Below, piece after piece: positions 19,106-27,005 of a stretch of DNA of 64,000 nucleotides; position 1 is the first letter of the stretch, and each line of letters opens with the position of its first letter. The stretch comes from Ensifer sp. IC4062 (GTDB taxonomy: Bacteria > Pseudomonadota > Alphaproteobacteria > Rhizobiales > Rhizobiaceae): assembly GCF_020193575.1 (NCBI RefSeq), contig NZ_JADYVD010000016.1, positions 62,001 through 126,000 of the forward strand. The letters run 5' to 3'. The notes beneath the pieces are model-generated. The model did no database searches. It had not been told where the DNA came from and saw nothing but the letters and a program-made list of their open reading frames with translations. The position numbers and the translations under genes were made by a program.

Positions 19106-19777
19106 TCAATTCCAGTCGATGCAGTAGCCAAGGAAGCGCTTTGAATCGATCGGGTCGAAGCCGAGCTTCTTGCGCAGCTTCTTGCGCAGCTTGCTGATGT
19201 GGCTTTCTACGACGTTCTCCTCGACGTCCTCGTCGAAGATGCCGTAGATCGCGTTGAAGATCTGGGACTTCGACACGCGGCGGCCCCGGTTGGCGACGAG
19301 GTATTCGAGAATGCGCCGCTCGCGCCGCGGCAGGGCGAAGACCTCGCCATTGATTTCTGGATCGCGGCCGTCGGCGAAAACGCGGATGGGTCCGATATCG
19401 GTGTAGTTGGTGATGGCCTTGAGCCGCCGGCGGATCGCTGCGACCCGAGCGAGGATCTCCCGTGGGTGCACCGGCTTGCGCACGACGTCGTCGACCCCGC
19501 AGTCGAACAGCGCCAGGGTGTTTTCGAGCGAGGGTGTGTCGCTCATTGCGATGACCGGCGCCATAGAGCGGTCACGGATCGCGCGCGGCAGGCTGAATGC
19601 GCTGTCGCCCTGACCGATCAGAAACGCTTCGACCGCATCGATATCCGAGTCCGCAGCCGTGTTTACCCACTCGCCGAATTCCCTCGGATCAAACCCCGTC
19701 GAGGGAATACCTTCGCGCCCGAACAAGGACGTATAACCGTCCTTTACGAGCTCTCTATCATCAACCACCACGATCAT
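19106..19777 (-). CDS. rem: OmpR-like motility activator Rem
   Basis: Regulator of 223 aa with a receiver-like N-terminus ([20 protein letters not shown]) and an OmpR/PhoB winged-helix C-terminus (about 135-223, [21 protein letters not shown]...[13 protein letters not shown]). In Sinorhizobium meliloti Rem is made under VisNR control in growing cells and activates mid-class flagellar genes. The phospho-acceptor position at the end of beta-strand 3 reads AVEAF rather than an Asp, although the acidic pair (D6, D7) and the conserved Lys (RKPVHPRE) remain, so control by expression level rather than phosphorylation is likely. Monocistronic, with long gaps on both sides. Confidence 0.92.
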   Translation of the reverse strand: MIVVVDDRELVKDGYTSLFGREGIPSTGFDPREFGEWVNTAADSDIDAVEAFLIGQGDSAFSLPRAIRDRSMAPVIAMSDTPSLENTLALFDCGVDDVVRKPVHPREILARVAAIRRRLKAITNYTDIGPIRVFADGRDPEINGEVFALPRRERRILEYLVANRGRRVSKSQIFNAIYGIFDEDVEENVVESHISKLRKKLRKKLGFDPIDSKRFLGYCIDWN

Positions 19778-20048
19778 TCGTCCGCCTCCGAATCAATATG
19801 GGTGCCTCGTTGATAAAGAGGTACGAATCGAGGGATTCACGAACAACTAGAGGAAGTTAATGGGAGATTTTAATAATTGATTAGGGATTGCGTGCCGATT
19901 TGATCTAGATCTAGTAGGCGTTCGTTAATCATGACACTAAAATCGTGTGGAAAAGTTAACAGCACGCGACAAATCCGCTTGCCATCACAATCCGCCCGCA
20001 TTGTCGCCACAATGCGGCCACGCCTCCAAATGAACAATTCTAGGTTGT
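19778..20048. promoter_or_regulatory. rem upstream region
   Basis: AT-rich 271-base gap. It holds CTAGATCTAG (19905-19914), a 10-bp perfect palindrome, and a weaker version of the flagellar box on the minus strand (CACGCAAT at 19887-19894, then 9 bases, then ATTATT). These are candidates for VisNR control and Rem autoregulation; neither is proven by sequence. Confidence 0.45.
19996..20017 (-). terminator. Stem-loop downstream of the transglycosylase gene
   Basis: Perfect 9-bp stem CCGCATTGT / ACAATGCGG with loop CGCC, 32 bases after the stop at 20049. No T-run follows on the minus strand, so termination, if any, may be Rho-assisted. Confidence 0.4.
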
Positions 20049-20615
20049 TTATTGACAGAACTGCGTGGCGTTCGGCGTCCACTTGCCGTAGCCCGTCGCG
20101 ACGAGATTCGCGATCACCCGGCAGACGTATTTCTTCTGCGCCGGGTCGTTGTTTGGGCCGGCATGATAACGCGCGACAGCCATTGTCCAGCTCTCGTGCT
20201 TCGCGCGCAGATTGGACAGGAAGCGCGCGGCATATTCGACATTCTTGCGCGGATCAAGCATTTCCTCCGGCGAACGGAAATTCTCGCCATGGAAGTAGTA
20301 ATTGATCTGCATACAGCCGAGATCGATGAGCTTGGCCCCTTGCGCGCGAGCCGTGCCGAAGCGGGCCAAAACGTCTTCTACGCTGGTGCCGAAATAGGCC
20401 TTGCCCTCGATGTTCATGGCGTAAGGCTGGAGAGATCCTTTGCGGCCGGTTTCGGTCAAGCCTACGGAATAGAGAATTCCCGTCGGGACGCCGTATTTGG
20501 AGGCGGCTGAAATAATCTCACGCTCGCAGATACCGGCGCTTGCCCAGGCGCTACATATAGACGTAGCCAGCGCGATTGCGCTCAGCGTCAACCGGCGCAT
20601 CATCCAGTCCGTCAT
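20049..20615 (-). CDS. Lytic transglycosylase (SLT-type), flagellar cluster
   Basis: Exported peptidoglycan-cutting enzyme of 188 aa. A signal peptide (about residues 6-27) precedes an SLT fold with ISAASKYGVPTGILYSVGLTETG (catalytic Glu in TETG), the substrate-site region DLGCMQINYYFHGENF and the VARYHAGPN tail motif. I start at the ATG at 20615 (AAAGGTGGGCGGGCA upstream) because the longer frame adds 55 residues that only mirror motD; even so it overlaps the motD 3' end by 65 bases. With FlgJ lacking a muramidase domain, this is a candidate for opening the wall for the rod. Confidence 0.85.
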   Translation of the reverse strand: MTDWMMRRLTLSAIALATSICSAWASAGICEREIISAASKYGVPTGILYSVGLTETGRKGSLQPYAMNIEGKAYFGTSVEDVLARFGTARAQGAKLIDLGCMQINYYFHGENFRSPEEMLDPRKNVEYAARFLSNLRAKHESWTMAVARYHAGPNNDPAQKKYVCRVIANLVATGYGKWTPNATQFCQ

Positions 20616-22047
20616 TGCCCGCCCACCTTTCCGCCGCCGATGTCTGCGCACCACCCTGTCTCTGGCGCTGCTCTCCGCTCCCGTCGCCAGCGTGTTCACG
20701 CCCGTGCTGACCGGGCGCGGTTTGCGCCTGCTGCTGCGCACTGCCGCCAGAAGAAGCGTCGCCGCCGGCATTGAACACAATGTTCACCTGGTCGACCGCG
20801 AAGCCTTGTGCGCGTAACGCTTTCACCATCTCGCCCTGGTCGTCACGCAACTGGCGGAACGCCTCGCCGGACTCCACCTTGAGATCGACCTGCAGTTCGT
20901 CGTCCTTTAACCGCAACGTTGCCGTCACCATACCGAGCTCGATCGGATGCATCTGGATCTTGAGTGTGTTGAGCGTCTTGCCGATTTGGCCGGAGGGGTC
21001 GGATTGCGCCAAGGCTGTGCTCGATTGCATCGTCTGCGCCCATCCGCTATCGCCCGCAACCGCGCTGGTCACTGCCGCGGCATTGGTGTTCATGTGCAAG
21101 CCGAGATAACGGCGCGCTTCCAGAACAGTGACGGTTTCCGCTTTGGACGCGGTGGCCGGCTTGGCGTTATCGACGACGGCCTTCTCTCCGTCCTTCGAAA
21201 TTGTCATAGCCACGGCTTGGCCTTTGCCATCGGCACGCGCAAACCGGAAGAGTTGATCGGACTCGGACGCCTCATTCTCGACGGCCAAGCCTTCATCCGG
21301 AACAATGCCGGCCACGCCCTCGCCTTTAATTCGCGCTGCATTGCCCGCAATCTCGCGTTCGCCGGGCGTGCGATCCGTCCTACCCTCCGGCTGCTGCAGA
21401 GCGGCGGTTACCACGGCGGCCTCACCGAGCATCGTCAGCAAGTCGTTGACGGTTCCTTTCGCGTGCTCGGCCGAGCCGGAAGCTCCCTCCTGCTGGGCGT
21501 CCATCGGCGACTCGTCCAAGGCCGCGCCTTCCGCCATTGTCTGGCCGCGCGTGAGGACAGCTACCTTTTGCGTGAGCGCATCCAGGTCCTGCTCGCTGCC
21601 AGCGGCTCGATCATCGCCCGATGGTGCCCGTTCCCTGCCCGCGAGGCCCAGGCGCTGAAGTCGCTTCATTGCGTGCTCGCGAACGGAGATGGTGTCGGAC
21701 GACCGTCGATTGCCCGCTGCGATTTCCGCTCCGCCAATGCCGAGATCCTGCAACGATCCCATGTCCCACCTGATGTCCGATCCATCGCCTCTGATCGAGG
21801 CGCGGGCGCCGGCTGCTGTGACTTCGGCGGGCAACCGCTGTGGACCGTTTGCTGAACCGTCTGTCGGCTGTTCGGCATCGCTGGAGGCCGTGCTTTGTCC
21901 CTGTGCCTTCTGGCGGCCGGCGTCGGCAACGACGTCTTCGAAAGCGCGAGGTGCATCCCCGATCTGCTCTCTTCCGCCCTGCCGCGATCCCGCCTTGCCT
22001 GTTGCCGATGGGACTGCGCTACGCAAAGTCTCTTCAAGAGGCCTCAT
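20551..22047 (-). CDS. motD: MotD / FliK-type hook-length control protein
   Basis: 498 aa. The first about 340 residues are low-complexity, Ala/Glu/Gly-rich and poorly conserved; the C-terminal domain is a FliK hook-length module: IQMHPIELGMVTATLRLKD followed by LKVESGEAFRQLRDDQGEMV and ALRAQGFAVDQVNIV (about 360-430). It was first named MotD in S. meliloti as a motor protein and later recognised as FliK. It follows motC with a 4-base overlap in fliH-like-motB-motC-motD. Confidence 0.93.
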   Translation of the reverse strand: MRPLEETLRSAVPSATGKAGSRQGGREQIGDAPRAFEDVVADAGRQKAQGQSTASSDAEQPTDGSANGPQRLPAEVTAAGARASIRGDGSDIRWDMGSLQDLGIGGAEIAAGNRRSSDTISVREHAMKRLQRLGLAGRERAPSGDDRAAGSEQDLDALTQKVAVLTRGQTMAEGAALDESPMDAQQEGASGSAEHAKGTVNDLLTMLGEAAVVTAALQQPEGRTDRTPGEREIAGNAARIKGEGVAGIVPDEGLAVENEASESDQLFRFARADGKGQAVAMTISKDGEKAVVDNAKPATASKAETVTVLEARRYLGLHMNTNAAAVTSAVAGDSGWAQTMQSSTALAQSDPSGQIGKTLNTLKIQMHPIELGMVTATLRLKDDELQVDLKVESGEAFRQLRDDQGEMVKALRAQGFAVDQVNIVFNAGGDASSGGSAQQQAQTAPGQHGREHAGDGSGEQRQRQGGAQTSAAERWAGNDGLDDAPVDAERNRAGYVYM

Positions 22048-23342
22048 AGTCCTTCCTCCTTCAGGAGCGCATCGATCTCAGCGACCTTCGAGCGACCATT
22101 GGTGAGGAACCCGTCAAACGCCGGGTCCGTAGGCGGGGCCGTTCCCGCCCCGCCACCGTCGCTCGACTGACCCGATGCCTCAGCCGTCTCGCCGAATGGG
22201 CTCATCCCGCTTCCCGACTCCTCGGACACGGCTTGGCCCTCTTCCGCGGTGATTCCGTCCGGTGTATGCACTGACGCTTGTGTGGAGCTTTCATCCTGCG
22301 GTAGTTGCACCACAGCGTCCGCAATCGCCTTGGCCGCATCGCGGAGTGCACGGTCGCGTGGGGACAGTTCTTCATCCGGAATTGCATTGATGGCCTCGGC
22401 GGCCGCGAACACGTCCTCCGAGGGCACCGCGGCGAGCCCCTCATAAAAGCTCGCAAGCACCTGCGACTGCGACGTGCCCCCGTCGGCGAGATCTTCGGCC
22501 CGTTGCGAGGCGAGCCGTGCGAGGGCCTGGTTGCCGCCGATCGCCGCACGTCGGGCAACACGAAGATAGACCTCACGCTGGCGCGGTCGATCCATGAAGG
22601 CCAGGACTTCGGATATCTTCTGCTCGGCGGCCTCGTCGAAATGCTCAACCGCGAGTTCGACGAACACGTCCGCGAACTGGCTAGCATAAGGCGACGTGAG
22701 ATAGCGGCGCGCATAGCTCAAAGCGTAGCGAAACCCTTTATCGGGTTCGTTCGCCTTTGCCGCCAGAAAGACGGAGCGGCGCAACGCCGCCTCTTCGATG
22801 ATCGTGCCCGGCGCAGTCAACCGGGCCCAGTCGTAATATTTCATCGCAGCCAGAGGGTTCTGCTGCGAGGTCGCATTGCCGAGGATCAGGAAAAGATAGG
22901 GGCCGATGCGGGCGTTCTTGTATTCTGGCGCAGCCTTGGAGAGGGTTTCGACAATAAGCGCGCCCTTGCCGCTCAGATATTGCCGCAACGCGTCCGTTAC
23001 CCTGCTATCGAAATTGCCCTCGATGTCGCGGTCGGTCAGGTAGTCGAGCGTGTCGGGGTTGCCGCCGCTCATGACATAGACGAGTGCCGCATCGACGTTG
23101 CGCGGATCGCGGAAGGCTGACTCCTCGACGGCTCTCAGCCGTTTGTCGATCGCACCCAGCATGAAGCGCTGCATCTCGATTGCGGAATGATCGCCGAGCA
23201 CCACCGAATCCTGAACATATTGCAGCGACCTTATCATCTTGAAGGGCGCGAGCTCTTCCCCGGCGTCCGCCCGGGCAGGCCCGACGGCAAGCGGGAGGAC
23301 CAGAACCGATGTCAGGAGGATGGCGTGCAACCGCTTCAGCAT
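22044..23342 (-). CDS. motC: Periplasmic motility protein MotC
   Basis: Periplasmic protein of 432 aa with signal peptide LKRLHAILLTSVLVLPLAVGPARA. The body is helical and repeat-like, with MKYYDWARLTAPGTIIEEAALRRSVFLA resembling TPR-type helix pairs. In S. meliloti MotC is needed for rotation and binds periplasmic MotB to open the stator. The ATG at 23342 is preferred: AGGG lies 8 bases upstream, the signal peptide begins there, and the length is close to the known one; the longer frame adds 38 Arg/Ser-rich residues overlapping motB. Confidence 0.93.
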   Translation of the reverse strand: MLKRLHAILLTSVLVLPLAVGPARADAGEELAPFKMIRSLQYVQDSVVLGDHSAIEMQRFMLGAIDKRLRAVEESAFRDPRNVDAALVYVMSGGNPDTLDYLTDRDIEGNFDSRVTDALRQYLSGKGALIVETLSKAAPEYKNARIGPYLFLILGNATSQQNPLAAMKYYDWARLTAPGTIIEEAALRRSVFLAAKANEPDKGFRYALSYARRYLTSPYASQFADVFVELAVEHFDEAAEQKISEVLAFMDRPRQREVYLRVARRAAIGGNQALARLASQRAEDLADGGTSQSQVLASFYEGLAAVPSEDVFAAAEAINAIPDEELSPRDRALRDAAKAIADAVVQLPQDESSTQASVHTPDGITAEEGQAVSEESGSGMSPFGETAEASGQSSDGGGAGTAPPTDPAFDGFLTNGRSKVAEIDALLKEEGL

Positions 23343-23346
23343 CCGA

Positions 23347-24555
23347 TCAACCCTGTCCCGACTGCAACAGGATTTCGATGCGCCGGTTGCCGGGCGCATA
23401 GGGATCGCTCGGGACCTGGAGGCGCCGATCCGCGAAGCCGCTGATCTGACTGACACGGTCTTCCGTCAGGCCGCCGCGGACAAGCATGTAATAGGCGCTC
23501 TGAGCGCGCGCTGCCGAGAGGCGCCAGTTGTCATAGGTCCCGTCCTTGAACGGCCGTCCGTCCGTGTGGCCGCGGATTGCCACGGCACCCTTGCGCGCTG
23601 CGAGCAGCCGGCCGATTTTTTCCATGGCGAGCACGAGTTCCTTCTGCGGCACGGCGGAGCCGACCGCAAACATCGGCGCGTCCGTCTGTTCGCTGATGGT
23701 CACCAGAAGACCGCCCTCGGCCGGGGTCACCATTAGTCCCTCGATGAGCCGCCCGGCATTTGCGCCGAGTTCCTTCTCGATTTCGGCTTTGAGGTCGTCC
23801 GCCTCTTTCTGCTGATCTTTTTCGGCGGTTTCAGGCCTGGACACGTCCGAGCTCACCGCGGGCTGGCCTTCGTTTTTGGCCGACGCCGTGCCGTCTGCGG
23901 CCGACTTTTGCTCGGCCGCTCCCTGCTGCGCGGGATTCGTCGCGGCTGCTACGTCGCTTACCGCGGCATTGCCGGCCTCCTTGATCTCTACTTGCTTGGT
24001 CCAGAAGTCCGGATCGAACGGATCGCGATAGGCTTCGCCGCCGTCGGCGCCTGTCGCCGGTCCCGACTGGGCCGCGCCGCCGTCGCCCTTGACACTGATA
24101 TTGGCCTGCTGGCCAACTTCCTTGGCGATCTCGGAAAGAACCGAATAGGGGTTCTCGAAGAAATCGGCGTCGGAATACTTCGTTTCCTCGCCGGAGGTCG
24201 CGGTCTGCTGATCGCCTTTCTTGGCGGTGCCGCCTGTCTTCGCTTGCTCGCCATCGGTTTTTGACCGCTGCTGCGTCTGCTCGCCCTGGGCGTCCTTGGC
24301 GGGATCCTTGAGTCCCTTCTCGGAGGGCTTCTGGTCGGTGAGTTGCACCGGGTTGAAATAGGATGCGATGGCCGCCTTCGTCTCTTCGTTTGCGGCGTTG
24401 ATCAGCCACATCACCAGAAAGAAAGCCATCATCGCCGTCATGAAGTCGGCATAGGCGATCTTCCACGAGCCGCCATGATGATCGCCATGGGCGTCCGCGG
24501 AACGCTTCACGATGATGATTTCGTTCTTGCCGTTATGATGGCTTTCGTCACTCAT
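23347..24555 (-). CDS. motB: Stator protein MotB
   Basis: 402 aa. One N-terminal helix carries the proton-binding Asp (D37 in YADFMTAMMAFFLVMWLINA). A long Gln/Glu/Ala-rich periplasmic linker (about 60-260) precedes an OmpA-like peptidoglycan-binding domain (AVAIRGHTDGRPF...WRLSAARAQSAYYML). The linker is much longer than in E. coli MotB (308 aa), typical of rhizobial stators that also use MotC and MotE. motA lies 17 kb away in another operon. Confidence 0.96.
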   Translation of the reverse strand: MSDESHHNGKNEIIIVKRSADAHGDHHGGSWKIAYADFMTAMMAFFLVMWLINAANEETKAAIASYFNPVQLTDQKPSEKGLKDPAKDAQGEQTQQRSKTDGEQAKTGGTAKKGDQQTATSGEETKYSDADFFENPYSVLSEIAKEVGQQANISVKGDGGAAQSGPATGADGGEAYRDPFDPDFWTKQVEIKEAGNAAVSDVAAATNPAQQGAAEQKSAADGTASAKNEGQPAVSSDVSRPETAEKDQQKEADDLKAEIEKELGANAGRLIEGLMVTPAEGGLLVTISEQTDAPMFAVGSAVPQKELVLAMEKIGRLLAARKGAVAIRGHTDGRPFKDGTYDNWRLSAARAQSAYYMLVRGGLTEDRVSQISGFADRRLQVPSDPYAPGNRRIEILLQSGQG

Positions 24556-25205
24556 GCCAGAACTTTCCGGATGGTATCGGACCAGGCGGCCATTCTGGTC
24601 ACCAGTACAGCGTCACCCATCTCGACCGCGAGATCGATGTCGTTGGTTTCGATATGGCGGAAAAGCGTTGTCTGATCCGGCAGATGCCGCTTCAGCGCCT
24701 CGAAAAGAGCCAGCGGCCCCTTGACCGTGATCACGCATCCCTCGCCAGAGCCAAGTCCCTGTCTGACCATCTGCGCCAGATCTTCGATGGCGCGCTTTAG
24801 CAGTGCCTCTTCCATGACCGGCGCAAGCACGCGCGCCGTCTGGTCACCGAGGCCGAGGGCAAGCCGCTCGGTCATTTCCGCGATCTTGCTTGCCAGTCTG
24901 CCGGCAACTTCCTCTTCGAGGCGCCGCGTCAATGCTTCCATTTCCTCTGCGTGGCGCGCCTTGAGTTCGGCGATCGCTCTTTCATGCTCGAAAATGAGTT
25001 CGGCGCTGGCTTCGGCGCGACCTTGGGCGAAGGCCTCGCTCCGCTCGGCATCGATGTCGATCTCCGGCATCGCGGGCTTCGCACCGGGACGATCCGCGCC
25101 TGGAAAGTCGGTGTCGATGTCCGGGAAATATTTCGGCGGCATCCTCGACAATTCGATCTTCGGCGCGCTGAAATCCTTAAGGTACCGGGAAAGCTGCGCG
25201 CTCAT
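24552..25205 (-). CDS. fliH: FliH-like export-ATPase regulator
   Basis: 217 aa, cytoplasmic. A Pro-rich N-terminus (PKYFPDIDTDFP) is followed by a long Glu/Ala coiled coil (about 55-115, EAFAQGRAEASAELIFEHERAIAE) and a C-terminal alpha/beta domain ending IDLAVEMGDAVLVTRMAAWSD (about 190-210). This is the FliH/YscL plan: N-terminal C-ring anchor, coiled coil, and C-terminal domain binding FliI, in which a beta hairpin carries a G-D-(C/A) turn. The gene is often left as hypothetical in Sinorhizobium. It overlaps motB by four bases. No other fliH is encoded although fliI is. Confidence 0.7.
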   Translation of the reverse strand: MSAQLSRYLKDFSAPKIELSRMPPKYFPDIDTDFPGADRPGAKPAMPEIDIDAERSEAFAQGRAEASAELIFEHERAIAELKARHAEEMEALTRRLEEEVAGRLASKIAEMTERLALGLGDQTARVLAPVMEEALLKRAIEDLAQMVRQGLGSGEGCVITVKGPLALFEALKRHLPDQTTLFRHIETNDIDLAVEMGDAVLVTRMAAWSDTIRKVLA

Positions 25206-25455
25206 TGGCGCGCCTCCGATGGTCGCGCGGCGGACGTCGGCATGGCCCGCCCACCCCTCGCACGCGGCCTCACGGCCCGGAAATCCAAAGAGCCTGACAC
25301 GTTTTCAATGTCTCCTTAGGGTCGCGACCGCCCGAGACAGCGACAGGACCCAACATTCTCGATGTGCACGGCCTTTGCGAAAGCAGTTGGCAAGGCCGGT
25401 GCAAGCGGCGGCGCAAACTCATCTGGGCCGACAGTCCGACGAGACTGCGATGGGA

Positions 25456-25488
25456 GGCTATTCGGTCAAACTTGCGCGAAAATGGTTG
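25456..25488 (-). promoter_or_regulatory. Shared flagellar promoter element upstream of the fliH-like gene
   Basis: Minus strand CAACCATTTTCGCGCAAG (25471-25488), 9-base spacer, ATAGCC (25456-25461). It lies 250 bases from the ATG, the longest distance in the set, and its 5' edge overlaps the 12-bp inverted repeat. Confidence 0.5.
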
Positions 25489-25565
25489 GACCGCGCCAGG
25501 GCAAGCAGCGCGGTCCAACTGTTTCCGCCCGATGCCGATGACCGGCGGCACGGCGGAAGGCGACG

Positions 25566-25618
25566 CCGCTTGCTTTCGCGCAAGCGGACTAGAGCGCCGC
25601 GCGTTCAAACGAACGCGC
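25566..25618 (-). terminator. Paired stem-loops downstream of flaC
   Basis: CCGCTTGC / GCAAGCGG (25566-25573, 25580-25587) and GCGCGTTC / GAACGCGC (25599-25606, 25611-25618), both perfect 8-bp stems, starting 45 bases after the flaC stop. There is no T-run; they may block 3' decay or assist termination. Confidence 0.45.
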
Positions 25619-25662
25619 AAGGAGCGATGGCAATTGCGCCGTCGCGCGAGTGACACCAGCGC

Positions 25663-26634
25663 TTACTGCTGGAAGAGGCGCAGGATGTTCTCGGAGTTGG
25701 TGTTGGCAATCGACAGGGCCTGGATGCCGAGCTGCTGCTGCGTCTGCAGCGCCTTCAGCCGCGTCGATTCCTCGTTCATATCCGCATCGACCAAACGGCC
25801 GACGCCTTTGTCGATCACGTCCATCAGGTTCGCGACAAAGCTCTCCTGCATGTCGATGCGGGTGGTGATCGCTCCGAGCGTGGAGGCGGAATCGGTGAGC
25901 TTGCTCAACATTTTGTCGACAACGCGGATCATGTCGTCGAGCTGCGTGCTCGTCGTCGCAGCCGTCAGCTTGATCTCGGTGCTGCCGGCGACAGGCGTGG
26001 CCGGGGGCGCGACGATGAGGTGAAAAAGGCGCGCCGTGCCCGACGGCGTCGCCTGCAATTGATCGGCGTCATAGCTGTTGGTCAGCAGGCCGCGCGTGGC
26101 ATCGGCCGTGTCGATCAGCATCGACTGCGCGGTGTCGAAGTCGAGCGTCGTCACGGAGACATTGCCGCTGCCGCTGCGGTTGAAGGACGCGACGATCGAC
26201 TTGGTTCCGACGGCAGCCGGGTTGGAATTGTAAAGCCAGTTCTCGCCGGAGAACGATGCGGACTGCGCCGCAGATACGAGCTGATTCTTGAGCTCGGTGA
26301 TTTCCTTGTCGATCTTCAGTTTGTCGACGCCCGGCTCACGCGCGGCAACGAGTTTCGCCTTGATCTCGCTGATGACGTCGATCGACGTGTCCATGGCGGC
26401 ATAGGCCGTATCGACCTTGGCGGCGCCGAGACCGAGCGCGTCCTGGACGGTCGAAAGGGCCGCATTGTCGGACCGCATGGTCGTTGCGATCGACCAATAG
26501 GCCGCGTTGTCGCCTGCGGTCTGGACGCGGTAGCCGGACGAAATCCGGTTCTGCACCTCAGCCATGTTGCTGTTGATCGAACGCAATGTCTGGAGTGCCG
26601 CCATTGCGGCGGCATTGGTCATGATGCTGGTCAT
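25663..26634 (-). CDS. flaC: Flagellin (FlaC-like)
   Basis: Filament subunit, 323 aa, exported by the flagellar system. The N-terminal D0/D1 (TSIMTNAAAMAALQTLRSINSN) and C-terminal DMNEESTRLKALQTQQQLGIQ are flagellin signatures. The middle (about 180-240) differs from the other two flagellins: PPATPVAGSTEIKLTAATTS replaces their DTDGTTTVTLSY region, and the protein ends LFQQ instead of LFR. By position next to the fliH-like/mot operon it corresponds to flaC of S. meliloti, usually a minor component. It has its own promoter motif (26679-26706). Confidence 0.93.
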   Translation of the reverse strand: MTSIMTNAAAMAALQTLRSINSNMAEVQNRISSGYRVQTAGDNAAYWSIATTMRSDNAALSTVQDALGLGAAKVDTAYAAMDTSIDVISEIKAKLVAAREPGVDKLKIDKEITELKNQLVSAAQSASFSGENWLYNSNPAAVGTKSIVASFNRSGSGNVSVTTLDFDTAQSMLIDTADATRGLLTNSYDADQLQATPSGTARLFHLIVAPPATPVAGSTEIKLTAATTSTQLDDMIRVVDKMLSKLTDSASTLGAITTRIDMQESFVANLMDVIDKGVGRLVDADMNEESTRLKALQTQQQLGIQALSIANTNSENILRLFQQ

Positions 26635-26678
26635 AGATCGTTTGCCCTGAATGATTTTTCAAAAACATTCCGGAGTGC

Positions 26679-26706
26679 ACCGGCAGCGACGGGACCAGCG
26701 TCATGC
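26679..26706 (-). promoter_or_regulatory. Flagellin promoter motif, flaC
   Basis: Minus strand GCATGACGC (26698-26706), 14-base spacer, CCGGT (26679-26683), then TCCGGAATGT nearby. Shared with the other two flagellins; 44 bases from the ATG. Confidence 0.6.
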
Positions 26707-26946
26707 GACCGCCTCCGATTTGCCCTGAAGAGGCGGCCCCTCGCTCTTAACGAAGATGTAACGATTTGATGGTTAACAAAACGTTAACGGGATTTACGGG
26801 TAAGTAATAAAAATAAATGAAAATAAACAAAGATGGACGATTTCCTAACTACAGCGCCGCGTCTCATCTGACCCGCAAAGGACGCTGCAGTACTTCTAAA
26901 TCGGGCAAGACATGCGGCAAACGCTCGGCAGGCAAGAAAGCGGAAA

Positions 26947-26973
26947 GCCGCGCTGCTCGACGAGCAGCGCGGC
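26947..26973 (-). terminator. Rho-independent terminator of the second flagellin gene
   Basis: Near-perfect hairpin, 13-base arms GCCGCGCTGCTCG / CGAGCAGCGCGGC, 33 bases after the stop; on the minus strand it is followed by TTTCC. Very stable, with a short U-tract. Confidence 0.8.
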
Positions 26974-27005
26974 CTTCTTGTGCGGTTAGCTGTAATCGGC
27001 TCCGA

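Larger units (their letters stand above)
25206..25662. other. Intergenic region between the fliH-like gene and flagellin
   Basis: 457 bases with no convincing gene. It holds a shared flagellar promoter element (25456-25488), a 12-bp perfect inverted repeat (25485-25496 / 25508-25519, 11-base loop), and two 8-bp perfect hairpins near the flagellin stop (25566-25587 and 25599-25618). The stretch 25206-25455 would form a long 5' leader of the fliH-like transcript. Confidence 0.6.
26635..27005. other. Intergenic region upstream of flaC
   Basis: 371 bases without a gene. The flaC-proximal part carries the flagellin promoter motif (26679-26706). The middle is AT-rich (26755-26825). The distal end holds the terminator of the next flagellin gene (26947-26973). 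Confidence 0.7.
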
